From the NCBI GenBank assembly GCA_036504445.1, contig DASXVE010000034.1:1-64000 (forward strand): a stretch of 64,000 nt of DNA. The letters are read 5' to 3'. The position numbers and the translations under genes are program-made. This document shows, piece by piece, positions 8,103 to 17,158 of the stretch. This DNA comes from Candidatus Aquicultor sp. (GTDB lineage Bacteria > Actinomycetota > Aquicultoria > Aquicultorales > Aquicultoraceae). Position 1 is the stretch's first letter, and every line of letters starts with the position of its first letter. The notes under the pieces are model-generated. The model worked only from the letters and a program-made list of their open reading frames with translations. It did not search any database and was not told the origin of the DNA.

Positions 8103-8399
8103 ATGCAAATCACACCGTCTTTGATTAAGCCGATCAGTATCGGCACAAAAGAGCAGCCGGAAAGCCAATCCGCCAAGGCTATTGGATCGTTCGCAGATAT
8201 GTTTAACGATACCATCAAGCAAACAGATGAGATGCAGAAGAACGCTGACAATGCGGTACAGAAATTTGTCGCAGGTGAGATCGATATCAGCGACGTCATG
8301 ATAGAGACGGAAAAAGCCAGCACCGCGCTGCAACTCACAATACAACTCAGAAATAAAGTCGTTGAAGCGTATCAAGAAGTAATGAGAATGCAGATCTAG
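8103..8399 (+). CDS. fliE: Flagellar hook-basal body junction protein FliE
   Basis: FliE links the MS ring to the rod and is among the first exported substrates. The 98-residue protein has the family pattern: a variable N-terminus, SFADMFNDTIKQTDEMQKNA in the middle and DISDVMIETEKASTALQLTI near the end with RNKVVEAYQEVMRMQI closing the protein. It lies between flgC and fliF as in most bacteria. Confidence 0.95.
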   Translation: MQITPSLIKPISIGTKEQPESQSAKAIGSFADMFNDTIKQTDEMQKNADNAVQKFVAGEIDISDVMIETEKASTALQLTIQLRNKVVEAYQEVMRMQI

Positions 8400-8414
8400 C
8401 GATCGAGGTAGCCG

Positions 8415-10055
8415 ATGGCAACACCCGCTGCAACACTAGAAAAAGCCCAGGTAGGGTGGAGTAAGCTTGAGATAAACCAGAAAATGATTATCGTAATCAC
8501 GGTAGTCCTGTTTGTGGTTGCTCTGGTTTCACTGGTTTATTGGGTATCCCGCCCATCGTACGGCGTCTTGTTCTCTAATCTGAGCCCGGAAGATGCGAGC
8601 TCCATCGTAACTAAGCTTCAAGAGCAGAAGATAGCATATCGCCTGAACGGGTCTTCAATTATCGAGGTGCCGCAGGACAAAGTATACGAAACCAGGATAT
8701 CCCTAGCAGGGCAAGGGCTTCCACAGGGGGGAACGGTCGGCTTTGAGATATTCGACAATGCAAGTTTCGGCATGTCGGATTTCCAACAGAAGGTAAACTA
8801 CCGCCGGGCGCTCGAAGGCGAACTCGCCCGCACGATCTCTCAAATTAATGAGGTAGAAGGTACACGGGTGCATATTGTAATACCGGAATCGTCTCTCTAT
8901 ACCGATCAACAAAACCCGGCAACCGCTTCGGTTATCATTAAACCGAAGGCAGGCATAAAACTCCAGGGCGGCCAGGTCCAGGGTATTGTGAACCTTGTTG
9001 CGCGAAGCGTTGAGGGGCTAAAACCCGAGAACGTGACACTGGTGGATACCGACGGTAATGTGCTCAGCGACGGCCAAGGTGATTCGGCCGAGGCTATCGC
9101 GAGCGGCTATACTAAGACGCAGCTGCAGGCAAAGCAGCTCTACGAAAGCAGCCTCGAAAAATCGATCGGCTCCATGCTTGGCAAAGTGCTGGGGAGCGAG
9201 AGCAATGCCGTTGTGCGCGTATCGGCGAGCCTCGATTTCACATCGAAAGAAACCAGTACCAAACGGGTCGAGCAAGGGGATAACCCTGTTATTATGAGCC
9301 AGCAATCATCAACCGAAAAATTTACCGGACCGGGGTCGCCGCCCGGTGGCGTAGCCGGTGTTACCGGGCAAACCTCAGGCTCAACATCCACAAATACCCA
9401 GGCAAGTACCACATATCCTGCGACGACGCAGAGCACGCAATCGAATAATTATTCTCGCAAGGAAACAACCACAAACTATAAACCGACCGAGGTCGAAGAA
9501 CATGAAGTTAAACCTCCGGGTGAGGTTAAGAAGCTTTCGGTGGCAGTTGTCGTCAACAACGACGGCACGAAACCGATCCAGAACAAGACGATAGAAGGCC
9601 TGGTCTCAGCAGCGGCAGGTCTCGATAAGACACGAGGTGACGTGCTTACGGTAAGCAGCGTGCCGTTCGACACCGCGTGGGTTAAGAAAGAAGAAAAAGC
9701 GATGGCCGATGCGCAGAAGCAGGACTTGTACGCCAATATCGCAAAGTACGCGCTGGTGGCCGTTTTATTGATAGTTGCACTCTTTGTTGTCAGGAAGGTG
9801 CTATCCGGCATGCAGTCGAGCGGGCACCGCCAGGAAAATTTTATCGGGCAACCTATCTCGCAGCTTAGCGTGTCGGGTCTCACGGCAGCAGAGTTTGACG
9901 ATATAACCATTGATAGCGACCTAACGCCTGAGAAGAAGAAAGAAATGGCAATCCAGCAACGGAAACGCCAGCTTGCAAGGGAAGAGCTGCAAAACCTTGC
10001 CAAAGAGCGGCCGCAAGACGTCGCTCAGCTGCTAAAATTGTGGCTTAATACGTAG
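8415..10055 (+). CDS. fliF: Flagellar MS-ring protein FliF
   Basis: FliF builds the MS ring in the cytoplasmic membrane that seats the export gate and rotor. The 546-residue protein has an N-terminal membrane helix (about 25-45: MIIVITVVLFVVALVSLVYW), ring-building domains with LFSNLSPEDASSIVTKLQ and EGELARTISQINEVEGTRVH, a disordered Ser/Thr/Pro-rich linker (about 300-360), a second membrane helix near 440-460 (YALVAVLLIVALFVV), and a C-terminal FliG-binding tail ending in RPQDVAQLLKLWLNT. Length and layout are normal. Confidence 0.97.
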   Translation: MATPAATLEKAQVGWSKLEINQKMIIVITVVLFVVALVSLVYWVSRPSYGVLFSNLSPEDASSIVTKLQEQKIAYRLNGSSIIEVPQDKVYETRISLAGQGLPQGGTVGFEIFDNASFGMSDFQQKVNYRRALEGELARTISQINEVEGTRVHIVIPESSLYTDQQNPATASVIIKPKAGIKLQGGQVQGIVNLVARSVEGLKPENVTLVDTDGNVLSDGQGDSAEAIASGYTKTQLQAKQLYESSLEKSIGSMLGKVLGSESNAVVRVSASLDFTSKETSTKRVEQGDNPVIMSQQSSTEKFTGPGSPPGGVAGVTGQTSGSTSTNTQASTTYPATTQSTQSNNYSRKETTTNYKPTEVEEHEVKPPGEVKKLSVAVVVNNDGTKPIQNKTIEGLVSAAAGLDKTRGDVLTVSSVPFDTAWVKKEEKAMADAQKQDLYANIAKYALVAVLLIVALFVVRKVLSGMQSSGHRQENFIGQPISQLSVSGLTAAEFDDITIDSDLTPEKKKEMAIQQRKRQLAREELQNLAKERPQDVAQLLKLWLNT

Positions 10056-10072
10056 CATAGAGGTAGATAATT

Positions 10073-11110
10073 ATGGCAGGGAATAAACTGCGGGCGAGAA
10101 ACACGCGAACCAGCATACCCGATAGACAAAAGGCAGCAGTGCTACTTCTTGCGCTTGGACCGGATATTTCGGCTCAGATTATTAAGCGACTCAGCGAATT
10201 CGAGGTCGAAATTCTGGTCGCCGAGATTGCGCACGTCGAGAAGATGCCGCAGGATGTCACCGATACGGTGATGAAGGAGTTCGGCGACATTTACCAAGCC
10301 CAGGGCTTCATTACGTCAGGTGGCTTGCAGTATGCAACCGATATGCTCGAGCGAGCCGTCGGTAAATCGAAAGCCCGCGAGATTATCGAGCGCTTGACGG
10401 CAACGATGGAGATCGCACCGTTTCACTTCTTACGCAACGCCGACCCTAACGAAATCTATAGTTTTTTGGAAGACGAGCACCCACAGACAATAGCGCTCGT
10501 TTTATCGCACCTGAAGCCGGAGCAGGCTTCCGTAATCGTAAAGCAACTCAGCACGAACTTACGGGCTGAGGTTATTCGACGCATTGCGCTTATGGACCGC
10601 ACGACCCCTGATATTATCTCCGAGGTTGAGAGTGTCCTTGAATCGAAAATATCGTCTCTGGCACGAGGGCAAGAATACTCGACAGTTGGCGGTATCGATG
10701 CAACGGTAAAAATTCTTAACTCGGTCGATCGTGGTACCGAGCGAGCTATCTTAGAGGTCATGGAGGACGAAAACCCGACGCTTGCCGATGAGATTCGCCG
10801 CAAGCTCTTCACTTTCGAGGATGTTATCACCCTCGAGGATCGAGCGGTACAGCGCGTGCTCCGCGAAGTCGACTCCAAACAGCTCGCGCTTGCACTCAAA
10901 ACTGCGAACGAAGACCTCCGAGAGAAAGTATTTGCAAATATGTCGCAGCGCGCAGGCGAGATGCTGCGTGAGGATATGGAGTTCCTCGGCCCGGTACGCC
11001 TGAGAGACGTCGAGCAAGCACAGCAAGAAATCGTCAACACCGTACGACGCCTCGAGGAAGACGGCGAGATTATCGTCGCTCGCGGCGGAGAGGAAGAGAT
11101 TGTTGTCTAA
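10073..11110 (+). CDS. fliG: Flagellar motor switch protein FliG
   Basis: FliG is the rotor protein that touches the stator and generates torque. The 345-residue sequence has an N-terminal domain binding FliF (KAAVLLLALGPDISAQIIKR), the EHPQTIALVLSHLKPEQAS middle domain, and a C-terminal torque helix DDRAVQ-type region (EDVITLEDRAVQRVLREVDS) with charged residues typical of stator contact. The gene is 17 bp after fliF and overlaps fliH by 11 bp, indicating translational coupling. Confidence 0.97.
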   Translation: MAGNKLRARNTRTSIPDRQKAAVLLLALGPDISAQIIKRLSEFEVEILVAEIAHVEKMPQDVTDTVMKEFGDIYQAQGFITSGGLQYATDMLERAVGKSKAREIIERLTATMEIAPFHFLRNADPNEIYSFLEDEHPQTIALVLSHLKPEQASVIVKQLSTNLRAEVIRRIALMDRTTPDIISEVESVLESKISSLARGQEYSTVGGIDATVKILNSVDRGTERAILEVMEDENPTLADEIRRKLFTFEDVITLEDRAVQRVLREVDSKQLALALKTANEDLREKVFANMSQRAGEMLREDMEFLGPVRLRDVEQAQQEIVNTVRRLEEDGEIIVARGGEEEIVV

Positions 11111-11777
11111 AGTTATTCGCAGCGACAGTCACATCAAAGCGGCCCATTTTGGGGAGCTTGAGGCTGGTCCTGTTTTAGGACAGGGGATGCTGCCCGAGAG
11201 TCATCCTGGCTATGCTGCGCTTATCGACGACGCGAAACAAAAGGCAGAGCAGATAATAAACGACGCCATGATCAGAGCCCAACAAATCGAGCAAGAGGCG
11301 TATCAGAAGGGGCTCCAGGTAGGCGTTGATATGGTACACGCCGAGATGGCGCAGGCAGCAAGTCTGATCGGCTCTATAGCCGAACAGGCGCTTGAAGAGA
11401 AATGGCGGATCATCCGCAGTTACGAAGAAAATGTCGTCGAGTTGGCGGTACAAATCGCTGAGAAAGTCGTCGACGAGCATATAGAACTTAAACCAGAGGC
11501 TGTCGTCGGCATTGCCAAGCGAGCATGTACTCTGACCGCAGAGCGCGAGCATGTGCGCATTCGCGTCAACCCGGGCGATGTGGAGATAATGAAAGCGCAC
11601 AAAGAAGACCTTATGGCCGCTATCGATGGCATGCAAAAGATCGAGGTCGTTATGGATCGCCGGATACGAAGCGGTGGCTGTATTCTTGAAACGGCCTCGG
11701 GGAACGTCGACGCACGCATTCAATCGCAGTTCGGGCAGCTGGAGCAAGCGCTGAAAGAAGTCACGAACGATGAGTAA
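11100..11777 (+). CDS. fliH: Flagellar assembly protein FliH (ATPase stator)
   Basis: FliH binds and regulates the export ATPase FliI at the base of the export gate. The 225-residue product is mainly helical with a coiled N-terminal half (KQKAEQIINDAMIRAQQIEQ) and a C-terminal domain like V/A-type ATPase subunit E (VELAVQIAEKVVDEHIELKP, then a 'GGCILETASGNVDARI' segment typical of FliH). The start is TTG at 11100 (or TTG 11103), inside the end of fliG. It overlaps fliI by 8 bp. Confidence 0.92.
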   Translation: MLSKVIRSDSHIKAAHFGELEAGPVLGQGMLPESHPGYAALIDDAKQKAEQIINDAMIRAQQIEQEAYQKGLQVGVDMVHAEMAQAASLIGSIAEQALEEKWRIIRSYEENVVELAVQIAEKVVDEHIELKPEAVVGIAKRACTLTAEREHVRIRVNPGDVEIMKAHKEDLMAAIDGMQKIEVVMDRRIRSGGCILETASGNVDARIQSQFGQLEQALKEVTNDE

Positions 11778-13110
11778 GCTTGAGGTTAAAGAGCCTGATT
11801 TTGCAAAGTTCAGTAACGTCGTACGGATGACCACACCGATTAAGCAAAACGGCAAGGTAACCCAGGTCGTTGGCTTGGTTATAGAATCACAAGGGCCGGC
11901 TGCGCAAGTCGGCGAGCTGTGCCATATCCAGATTGCACGTAACGTACCGCCGGTTGCAGCTGAAGTCGTGGGCTTTAAGGAAAACCGGGTATTGCTGATG
12001 CCGCTCGGTGAGATGAGCGGGATAAAACCCGGAAGCGAGATTATTGCGAGCGGCAAGTCGCTTTCAATCGGGGTTGGCGAGACGCTTCTTGGACGAGTGC
12101 TCGATGGTCTCGGGCACCCGATGGATGACGGTGGTCCGGTGCTTACTATGAAGGACTACCCGCTTTACAGCAAACCACCGGACCCGCTTAGAAGAGCGCG
12201 CATTCGCGATCACTTAGCGGTCGGCGTAAAAGCGATGGACGGCACCCTGACCTGTGGTAAAGGCCAGAGGATTGGTATATTTTCCGGTAGCGGTGTCGGT
12301 AAAAGTACGCTGTTGGGCATGATTGCCCGCAACACAACAGCTGACGTAAACGTAATTGGTCTGATTGGTGAGCGCGGTCGCGAGGTTCGCGACTTTATTG
12401 AGAAAGACTTGGGGGAAGCGGGCCTTGCCCGCTCAGTGGTTATTGTCGCCACATCCGATCAGCCGGCGCTGATTCGCCTGAAAGGGGCTTTTACGGCAAC
12501 GGCTATCGCCGAGTACTTTCGCGACCAGGGCAAAGACGTCATGTTCATGATGGATTCGGTGACTCGTTTTGCGATGGCCCAGCGCGAAGTGGGCCTCGCC
12601 ATCGGTGAGCCGCCTGCAACCAGGGGATACACGCCATCGGTATTTGCTTTGCTGCCGAAATTGCTTGAACGTTCCGGGACCGGGCAGCAGGGCAGCATTA
12701 CCGGCCTCTATACCGTCCTGGTAGAGGCTGATGACATGAATGAACCGATAGCCGATGCGGTCCGCGGTATCTTGGACGGCCATATTGTCCTGTCAAGAAG
12801 ACTCGCATCGCAGAACCACTATCCGGCCATTGATGTCTTGCAAAGCGTGAGCAGGGTTATGCCTGACGTCGTCAGCCGCGGGCATATAACGGCAGCCGGG
12901 CAGCTGCGCGACGTACTGGCAACTTACCGTGAAGCCGAAGACCTGATTAACATCGGGGCGTATGTAAACGGGAGCAACCCGCGAATCGATTACGCGATCG
13001 AACTGATAGACGAGGTTAATTTCTTTTTACGGCAGGCGGTAGATGAACGACAAGATTTTACGGCAACGGTAAATGATCTATTAAATATATTCTCGGCGAC
13101 CGCGCATTAA
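11770..13110 (+). CDS. fliI: Flagellum-specific export ATPase FliI
   Basis: FliI is the hexameric ATPase that unfolds and feeds export substrates. The 446-residue protein has Walker A FSGSGVGKSTL near residue 172, Walker B with DVMFMMDSVTRFAMAQREVG, and the family segment GEPPATRGYTPSVFALLPKL. Its fold parallels F1-ATPase beta, but the flagellar neighbours and these motifs identify it as FliI. Confidence 0.97.
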   Translation: MSKLEVKEPDFAKFSNVVRMTTPIKQNGKVTQVVGLVIESQGPAAQVGELCHIQIARNVPPVAAEVVGFKENRVLLMPLGEMSGIKPGSEIIASGKSLSIGVGETLLGRVLDGLGHPMDDGGPVLTMKDYPLYSKPPDPLRRARIRDHLAVGVKAMDGTLTCGKGQRIGIFSGSGVGKSTLLGMIARNTTADVNVIGLIGERGREVRDFIEKDLGEAGLARSVVIVATSDQPALIRLKGAFTATAIAEYFRDQGKDVMFMMDSVTRFAMAQREVGLAIGEPPATRGYTPSVFALLPKLLERSGTGQQGSITGLYTVLVEADDMNEPIADAVRGILDGHIVLSRRLASQNHYPAIDVLQSVSRVMPDVVSRGHITAAGQLRDVLATYREAEDLINIGAYVNGSNPRIDYAIELIDEVNFFLRQAVDERQDFTATVNDLLNIFSATAH

Positions 13111-13195
13111 CGGCGGCCGGCTAGCGAACAAAAAAAACAGCAGATAAATGGAATAAGACACGCACTATTATGACGCAGCAATAAACGAGGCATAG

Positions 13196-13645
13196 GTGGA
13201 AAAGTTTAAGTTCAAATTACAGCCGGTCCTTCATCATCGCCAGAAGAAGGAAGATATCGCAAAGAAGGAGCTTGCAGATATCAAGCAGCTGTTTGAAGCG
13301 GAAAACCGGCTGCTTGAAAAACTACAAGGACGGCTCGCTGATCTGCAGGAAGAGATCAGACAAAAACAGCAGGTAGCCGTCGATGCCGCCGAAGCAACAG
13401 TATATACCAACTACATCGAACGGCTCAAAAAAATCATCGGGGAGCAAATACTTAAGCTGGAGCAGCTCGCACAAGAAGTAAGGGGAGCCCAAGAGCGCCT
13501 ACTCGATACAACGAAAGATAAGAAAGTACTCGAGAAGCTCCACGATAAGCAATACGAGGAATACCGGCACGAGTCGGAAAAGGTAGAGCAAAATTCGATA
13601 GATGAGCTCGCGACCGTACGCTATAGGCGCGACATAACGTTTTAA
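13196..13645 (+). CDS. fliJ: Flagellar export protein FliJ
   Basis: FliJ is a small coiled-coil protein that sits in the FliI hexamer and couples it to the export gate. The 149-residue product is an antiparallel coiled coil rich in Lys, Glu and Gln with the common N-terminal signature KFKFKLQPVLHHRQKKEDIA. The start is GTG 13196 with CGAGG upstream. Position directly after fliI is standard. Confidence 0.9.
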   Translation: MEKFKFKLQPVLHHRQKKEDIAKKELADIKQLFEAENRLLEKLQGRLADLQEEIRQKQQVAVDAAEATVYTNYIERLKKIIGEQILKLEQLAQEVRGAQERLLDTTKDKKVLEKLHDKQYEEYRHESEKVEQNSIDELATVRYRRDITF

Positions 13646-13655
13646 GGGTGCTGCT

Positions 13656-14318
13656 ATGTTAAGTGACATTACGAACGTAATGAACCGTATACAGGAGATA
13701 CAAAGTCGTTTCGGCGCTTCTTCAATGCAGCAGACCACTCCGGCATCGGCAACCGGAATCACGACTGATCCGCTATTAACACCGACCGATGCTACGTCGG
13801 GTGAATCGACGGATTTTGCTTCGATTCTCGGTCAAGTTGCTACAAGTCAAGCAGCCGGCATATCGAACAACGCACCTACCGCTGCCCAGGCTTCGCAGAA
13901 GAGCGCGAGTGCTGCGGCAGAACTAAATATGCCGGGGAAGGCTTCAGCATATGCGGGACTCATTCAAAACGCTGCGGCCAAGTACGGTCTCGATCCGAGC
14001 CTTATTACGGCTGTTATTGAGGCGGAATCGGGTTTTAACTCACGCGCTCGGTCGCAGGTAGGCGCCGCCGGTCTCATGCAGCTCATGCCGGCAACAGCCC
14101 GGTCGATGGGCGTTAGCAATGCGTATGACGCGGCGCAGAATATCGACGGTGGTTGTAAATATCTAAAGATGATGCTCAATAGGTTTGGATCAACAGAGCT
14201 TGCGCTCGCAGCATACAATGCCGGGCCGGGTAACGTGAAGCGTTACGGCGGGGTACCGCCGTTTAGAGAAACCCAAGCATATGTAGCGAAAATCATGCAT
14301 CGCGCCTCGGAGCTTTAA
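13656..14318 (+). CDS. Rod-associated lytic transglycosylase (SLT domain)
   Basis: The 220-residue protein has a low-complexity N-terminal half and a C-terminal SLT transglycosylase domain (about 103-218). The catalytic Glu lies in ITAVIEAESGFN, followed by GAAGLMQLMPATARSMGV and LALAAYNAGPGNVKRYGGVP, all hallmarks of the family. It would cut peptidoglycan so that the rod can pass through, replacing the muramidase part of FlgJ found in other bacteria. No signal peptide is seen; export through the flagellar system is inferred, as for FlgJ. Confidence 0.88.
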   Translation: MLSDITNVMNRIQEIQSRFGASSMQQTTPASATGITTDPLLTPTDATSGESTDFASILGQVATSQAAGISNNAPTAAQASQKSASAAAELNMPGKASAYAGLIQNAAAKYGLDPSLITAVIEAESGFNSRARSQVGAAGLMQLMPATARSMGVSNAYDAAQNIDGGCKYLKMMLNRFGSTELALAAYNAGPGNVKRYGGVPPFRETQAYVAKIMHRASEL

Positions 14319-14348
14319 AGGGTAATTGAACTATAAGGGGTTACCGAT

Positions 14349-14903
14349 TTGGCAGCAAATACGGATAAGAAGCAAAAAAACGGAATAGTCTTGGCAGCGA
14401 TTATGGTCGTTATATATGCGATTGTCCTGGCGGGAACGCTCCGCTATACAGGCGTCATCGGAGGGACAAAGACTAAGACCACGGCCAAACAAACAGCGAC
14501 AAAGACGCAAGAGAATAATAAACAAGATGCGGAAAAAGACACGAATACTTCTTCGACAACGGAAAAAAAGACACAAGTTGCCGATAATAAGAAAGGTACG
14601 CCGACAACGACGACGACTTTGGCGCCAACGACTACAACGACAACGGCGCCAATAGTAACAACAACCTTGCCGGCGACTACCACGACATCGCTAAGCTCCC
14701 AAGGGAGGCTCAAGAAGCTCGTGAGAATATATGAAAGCATGGACGCCGAGCAAGCGGCGGCTATCCTCGCAAAGCTAAATGACAATGAAGCTGTTGCCAT
14801 CTTGAGCTTAATGAAGACAGACTCCGCGGCGCAAGTGCTCGCCGCTATGGACGCCAAACGAGCGGCTAACTTAAGTAAAATGCTGGGGTTACATGACCAG
14901 TAA
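14349..14903 (+). CDS. MotE-like flagellar protein with Thr-rich linker
   Basis: The 184-residue protein has one N-terminal membrane helix (about 12-32, IVLAAIMVVIYAIVLAGTL), a long hydrophilic linker that includes a Thr-dominated tract at about 78-118, and a C-terminal MgtE-N/MotE-like helical domain with YESMDAEQAAAILAKLNDNE and a second copy ending in AANLSKMLG. MotE/YlxF-type proteins in this operon position act as chaperones for the stator MotC or as FliG-like membrane partners. Start is TTG 14349 with AAGGGG upstream. No motA or motB gene is in the window. Confidence 0.75.
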   Translation: MAANTDKKQKNGIVLAAIMVVIYAIVLAGTLRYTGVIGGTKTKTTAKQTATKTQENNKQDAEKDTNTSSTTEKKTQVADNKKGTPTTTTTLAPTTTTTTAPIVTTTLPATTTTSLSSQGRLKKLVRIYESMDAEQAAAILAKLNDNEAVAILSLMKTDSAAQVLAAMDAKRAANLSKMLGLHDQ

Positions 14904-14934
14904 CGATAGAGAACAAACGAAAGGAGGTGACACG

Positions 14935-16569
14935 ATGAACATTCTAGATATTCAGATGACGCAAACCCTCATAGCGCAAACTCAGGGCTCAGGCGGTACA
15001 GGGTCAACGCAGACCGGTGAAGGCGATGTGTTTAGCGCTCTCTTTGGGGACATCGTAGCCCAGCTGCAAGGCGGCTTACCGGGCAGCGGTCAGAATGCGT
15101 CCCTCATGAGTATCTTGGCCGGCTTGTCCAACCAGGGCAATCTTACTCAGCAAACGCAGCTGTTATCGGCGGGGGCCGGTCAACTTGCAGGGCTTACTTC
15201 GACAGAGCTTAATGGCCTCAATAGTATGTCGGGGCTTCTGGCGATGCTCGGCCAGAAACTTGCAGGTATGATGTCGCAACTTCTTGCAGGCAATCAGCAG
15301 ACCGGCACAACGGCCGCTACGATATCCGATATGGCGCCGCTTCTCGATACCATTATTTCGAGTTTGAGTACACCGCAAAGCTCGCAAGCCGATACAATGC
15401 TGGCCAAGCTGTTCGTAGAGGTTAAAGAACTACTTAAAGATGGCGGTTTGCAGGATGGCCTTAAAGGCCTAGCCGAAAATCTGCCTGAAGAGCTCAAGCT
15501 CAAGATAAGCCTGCAGTCAAGCGACACCAACGCGCTCTCAAAAGACGACCTCAACCTACTCTACAGTAAGCTTATTGCAGACCTTCTTGCCGTGGCCCAA
15601 TCGCAAAGCGTAAACGCCGATAGCGGCCCTACGACCGCGTTAGGCACCAATCAGGAAACACTCACCGGGCTCATTATGGCGAAACTAGGGGCGCTACAGG
15701 GCGTGATAACGCCTACAACTGGCGGTGATATGGCTAATACCGCACAGCCAAAAGCCTCGCAAGCGGTCACTTCGGATGTCATTACGGGCGGAGAGCCAGG
15801 GGGTATCGTTCTCCAGCAACCGGTGGCCACCGATGCCGGTATGAATGACGCGCAAGCAGGTACATCCGATGCCAAACCTAGCAGCGAGCAAACCGCTCCT
15901 GCGGCACAGCATGCCGGTGCCAAGCGTACGCTCAGCGATTTCGGAATGCAGGCGCAAGCTGCACGGGACAAAGCGCATGCCGACGCGCCTCAGGGTTCGG
16001 CCGCAGGCGACACCGATAAGGTTGCCGAGACGACGGTAAAACAGCCCCTGTATAGCGTAACGACCACCGATGTATCGAGCGCAGCGGGATTAGCGGATTC
16101 GAGCACAAGCGCCGTATCAAACACCCAAAAGCCGGCATTCGTACAAATGGTCAATCCCGACCAAATACTCAAACAAATCATTGAAAAATTCGATGTACTG
16201 GTGGCTGATGGCAGGAGCGAAGCAAGGATCGAGCTTAAGCCGAAATACTTGGGTGAGCTTAAGATCCACCTGATCATGGAAGGTGGCGCGATGAAGGCGT
16301 ATCTTGAAGCACCATCGCACCAGATAAAGCAGATTCTCGAGGCCAACCTTTCCAGTCTGAAGCAAACGCTTGAGAACCAGGGGTTGCAGGTACAGGACTT
16401 CGATGTATCTGTCGGGCAGGAGCGCAGTGGTAACAACCAACCGTTCGGCCAGTTTAACCGTCGTAGCGGTAACGGCATGGTCGAGCAAGTATCTACCGTA
16501 CGAGAAGCCCAAAGCGTACAGGCTGCCTATAATCTCGATGGTTTGAGGGCGGTTAATTATCTCGCGTAA
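14935..16569 (+). CDS. fliK: Flagellar hook-length control protein FliK
   Basis: FliK acts as a secreted ruler that ends hook growth and switches export to filament substrates. The product (544 residues from ATG 14935) has a long, poorly conserved N-terminal region rich in Gly, Gln, Thr and Ser and a C-terminal Flg_hook domain (about 425-500) with RIELKPKYLGELKIHLIMEG and LENQGLQVQDFDVSVG. I chose ATG 14935 because it follows the near-ideal ribosome site AAAGGAGGTGACACG. An in-frame ATG at 14893 inside the preceding gene is less likely. Confidence 0.9.
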   Translation: MNILDIQMTQTLIAQTQGSGGTGSTQTGEGDVFSALFGDIVAQLQGGLPGSGQNASLMSILAGLSNQGNLTQQTQLLSAGAGQLAGLTSTELNGLNSMSGLLAMLGQKLAGMMSQLLAGNQQTGTTAATISDMAPLLDTIISSLSTPQSSQADTMLAKLFVEVKELLKDGGLQDGLKGLAENLPEELKLKISLQSSDTNALSKDDLNLLYSKLIADLLAVAQSQSVNADSGPTTALGTNQETLTGLIMAKLGALQGVITPTTGGDMANTAQPKASQAVTSDVITGGEPGGIVLQQPVATDAGMNDAQAGTSDAKPSSEQTAPAAQHAGAKRTLSDFGMQAQAARDKAHADAPQGSAAGDTDKVAETTVKQPLYSVTTTDVSSAAGLADSSTSAVSNTQKPAFVQMVNPDQILKQIIEKFDVLVADGRSEARIELKPKYLGELKIHLIMEGGAMKAYLEAPSHQIKQILEANLSSLKQTLENQGLQVQDFDVSVGQERSGNNQPFGQFNRRSGNGMVEQVSTVREAQSVQAAYNLDGLRAVNYLA

Positions 16570-16584
16570 GGAGGTGACAAAAGT

Positions 16585-17112
16585 ATGGCAACAGACGCTG
16601 TAACAGGAACAACGAATACGAGCTCAACACAAAAGACCAGGACGACGACGAACGAAGGCCAGGTAAAGCTCGGCGACAATACGGGCAAAGACAGCTTTTT
16701 AGAGCTGCTCGTTACCCAGATGCGCTATCAAGATCCGCTGTCGCCGGCAAAAGATACCGAGTACATCGCCCAGCTTGCGCAGTTCAACACGCTCGAGCAG
16801 ATGCAAAACCTGAACACCACAATGGAGACGGTGTTTAAGCGCATGCAGATGAGCGAGGCTAGCAACTTGATCGGTTGGCATGTTGAGGCTAATATCCCCA
16901 CAGGGGAAGATACCAATAATGATGGTACAATCGATACCGCTACGGTAAACGGCCTGGCCACTGAGGTTAAATTCGTCGATGGCGAGCCAAAGCTTATAGT
17001 TGATGGCAAGGAGATTAGTCTCTCTGATATTACCCGTGTTTATGCGGCAACCGCAGCGGCAAATAGCAATAAGCCGGACACAAGCACAGCAACCGATAAC
17101 ACAACTAGTTAA
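16585..17112 (+). CDS. flgD: Flagellar hook-capping protein FlgD, short form
   Basis: FlgD caps the growing hook and is removed when the hook is complete. The 175-residue product has the conserved N-terminal motif KDSFLELLVTQMRYQDPLSP followed by EYIAQLAQFNTLEQMQNLN. The C-terminal Ig-like/tudor part of enterobacterial FlgD is mostly missing, as in Bacillus. Residues around 106-118 (DTNNDGTIDTAT) resemble an EF-hand or dockerin calcium loop. ATG has GGAGGTGAC upstream. Confidence 0.93.
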   Translation: MATDAVTGTTNTSSTQKTRTTTNEGQVKLGDNTGKDSFLELLVTQMRYQDPLSPAKDTEYIAQLAQFNTLEQMQNLNTTMETVFKRMQMSEASNLIGWHVEANIPTGEDTNNDGTIDTATVNGLATEVKFVDGEPKLIVDGKEISLSDITRVYAATAAANSNKPDTSTATDNTTS

Positions 17113-17136
17113 ATAGCGTATAATAATGGCCGATAA
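17110..17136 (+). promoter_or_regulatory. Consensus sigma-28 (FliA/SigD) promoter
   Basis: TAAA (17110-17113), exactly 15 bp, then GCCGATAA (17129-17136) is a perfect match to the enterobacterial FliA consensus core. Transcription would start near 17143, just before the ribosome site AAAGGAGGG of the next gene. It would give a separate transcript for the flagellar operon protein and flgE. Confidence 0.75.
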
Positions 17137-17158
17137 CTAGTACGAAAGGAGGGAAACA

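Noticed and set aside
10456-11040. Minus-strand Ser/Arg-rich ORF in fliG
   Set aside because: Antisense shadow with a Ser/Arg/Thr-rich composition typical of reversed codons.
11175-12056. 293-codon minus-strand ORF across fliH and fliI
   Set aside because: Antisense shadow of two recognised flagellar genes; its composition is not protein-like.
14893-14934. Upstream start of fliK inside the MotE-like gene
   Set aside because: ATG 14935 has a near-ideal ribosome site AAAGGAGGTGA, while ATG 14893 has none.
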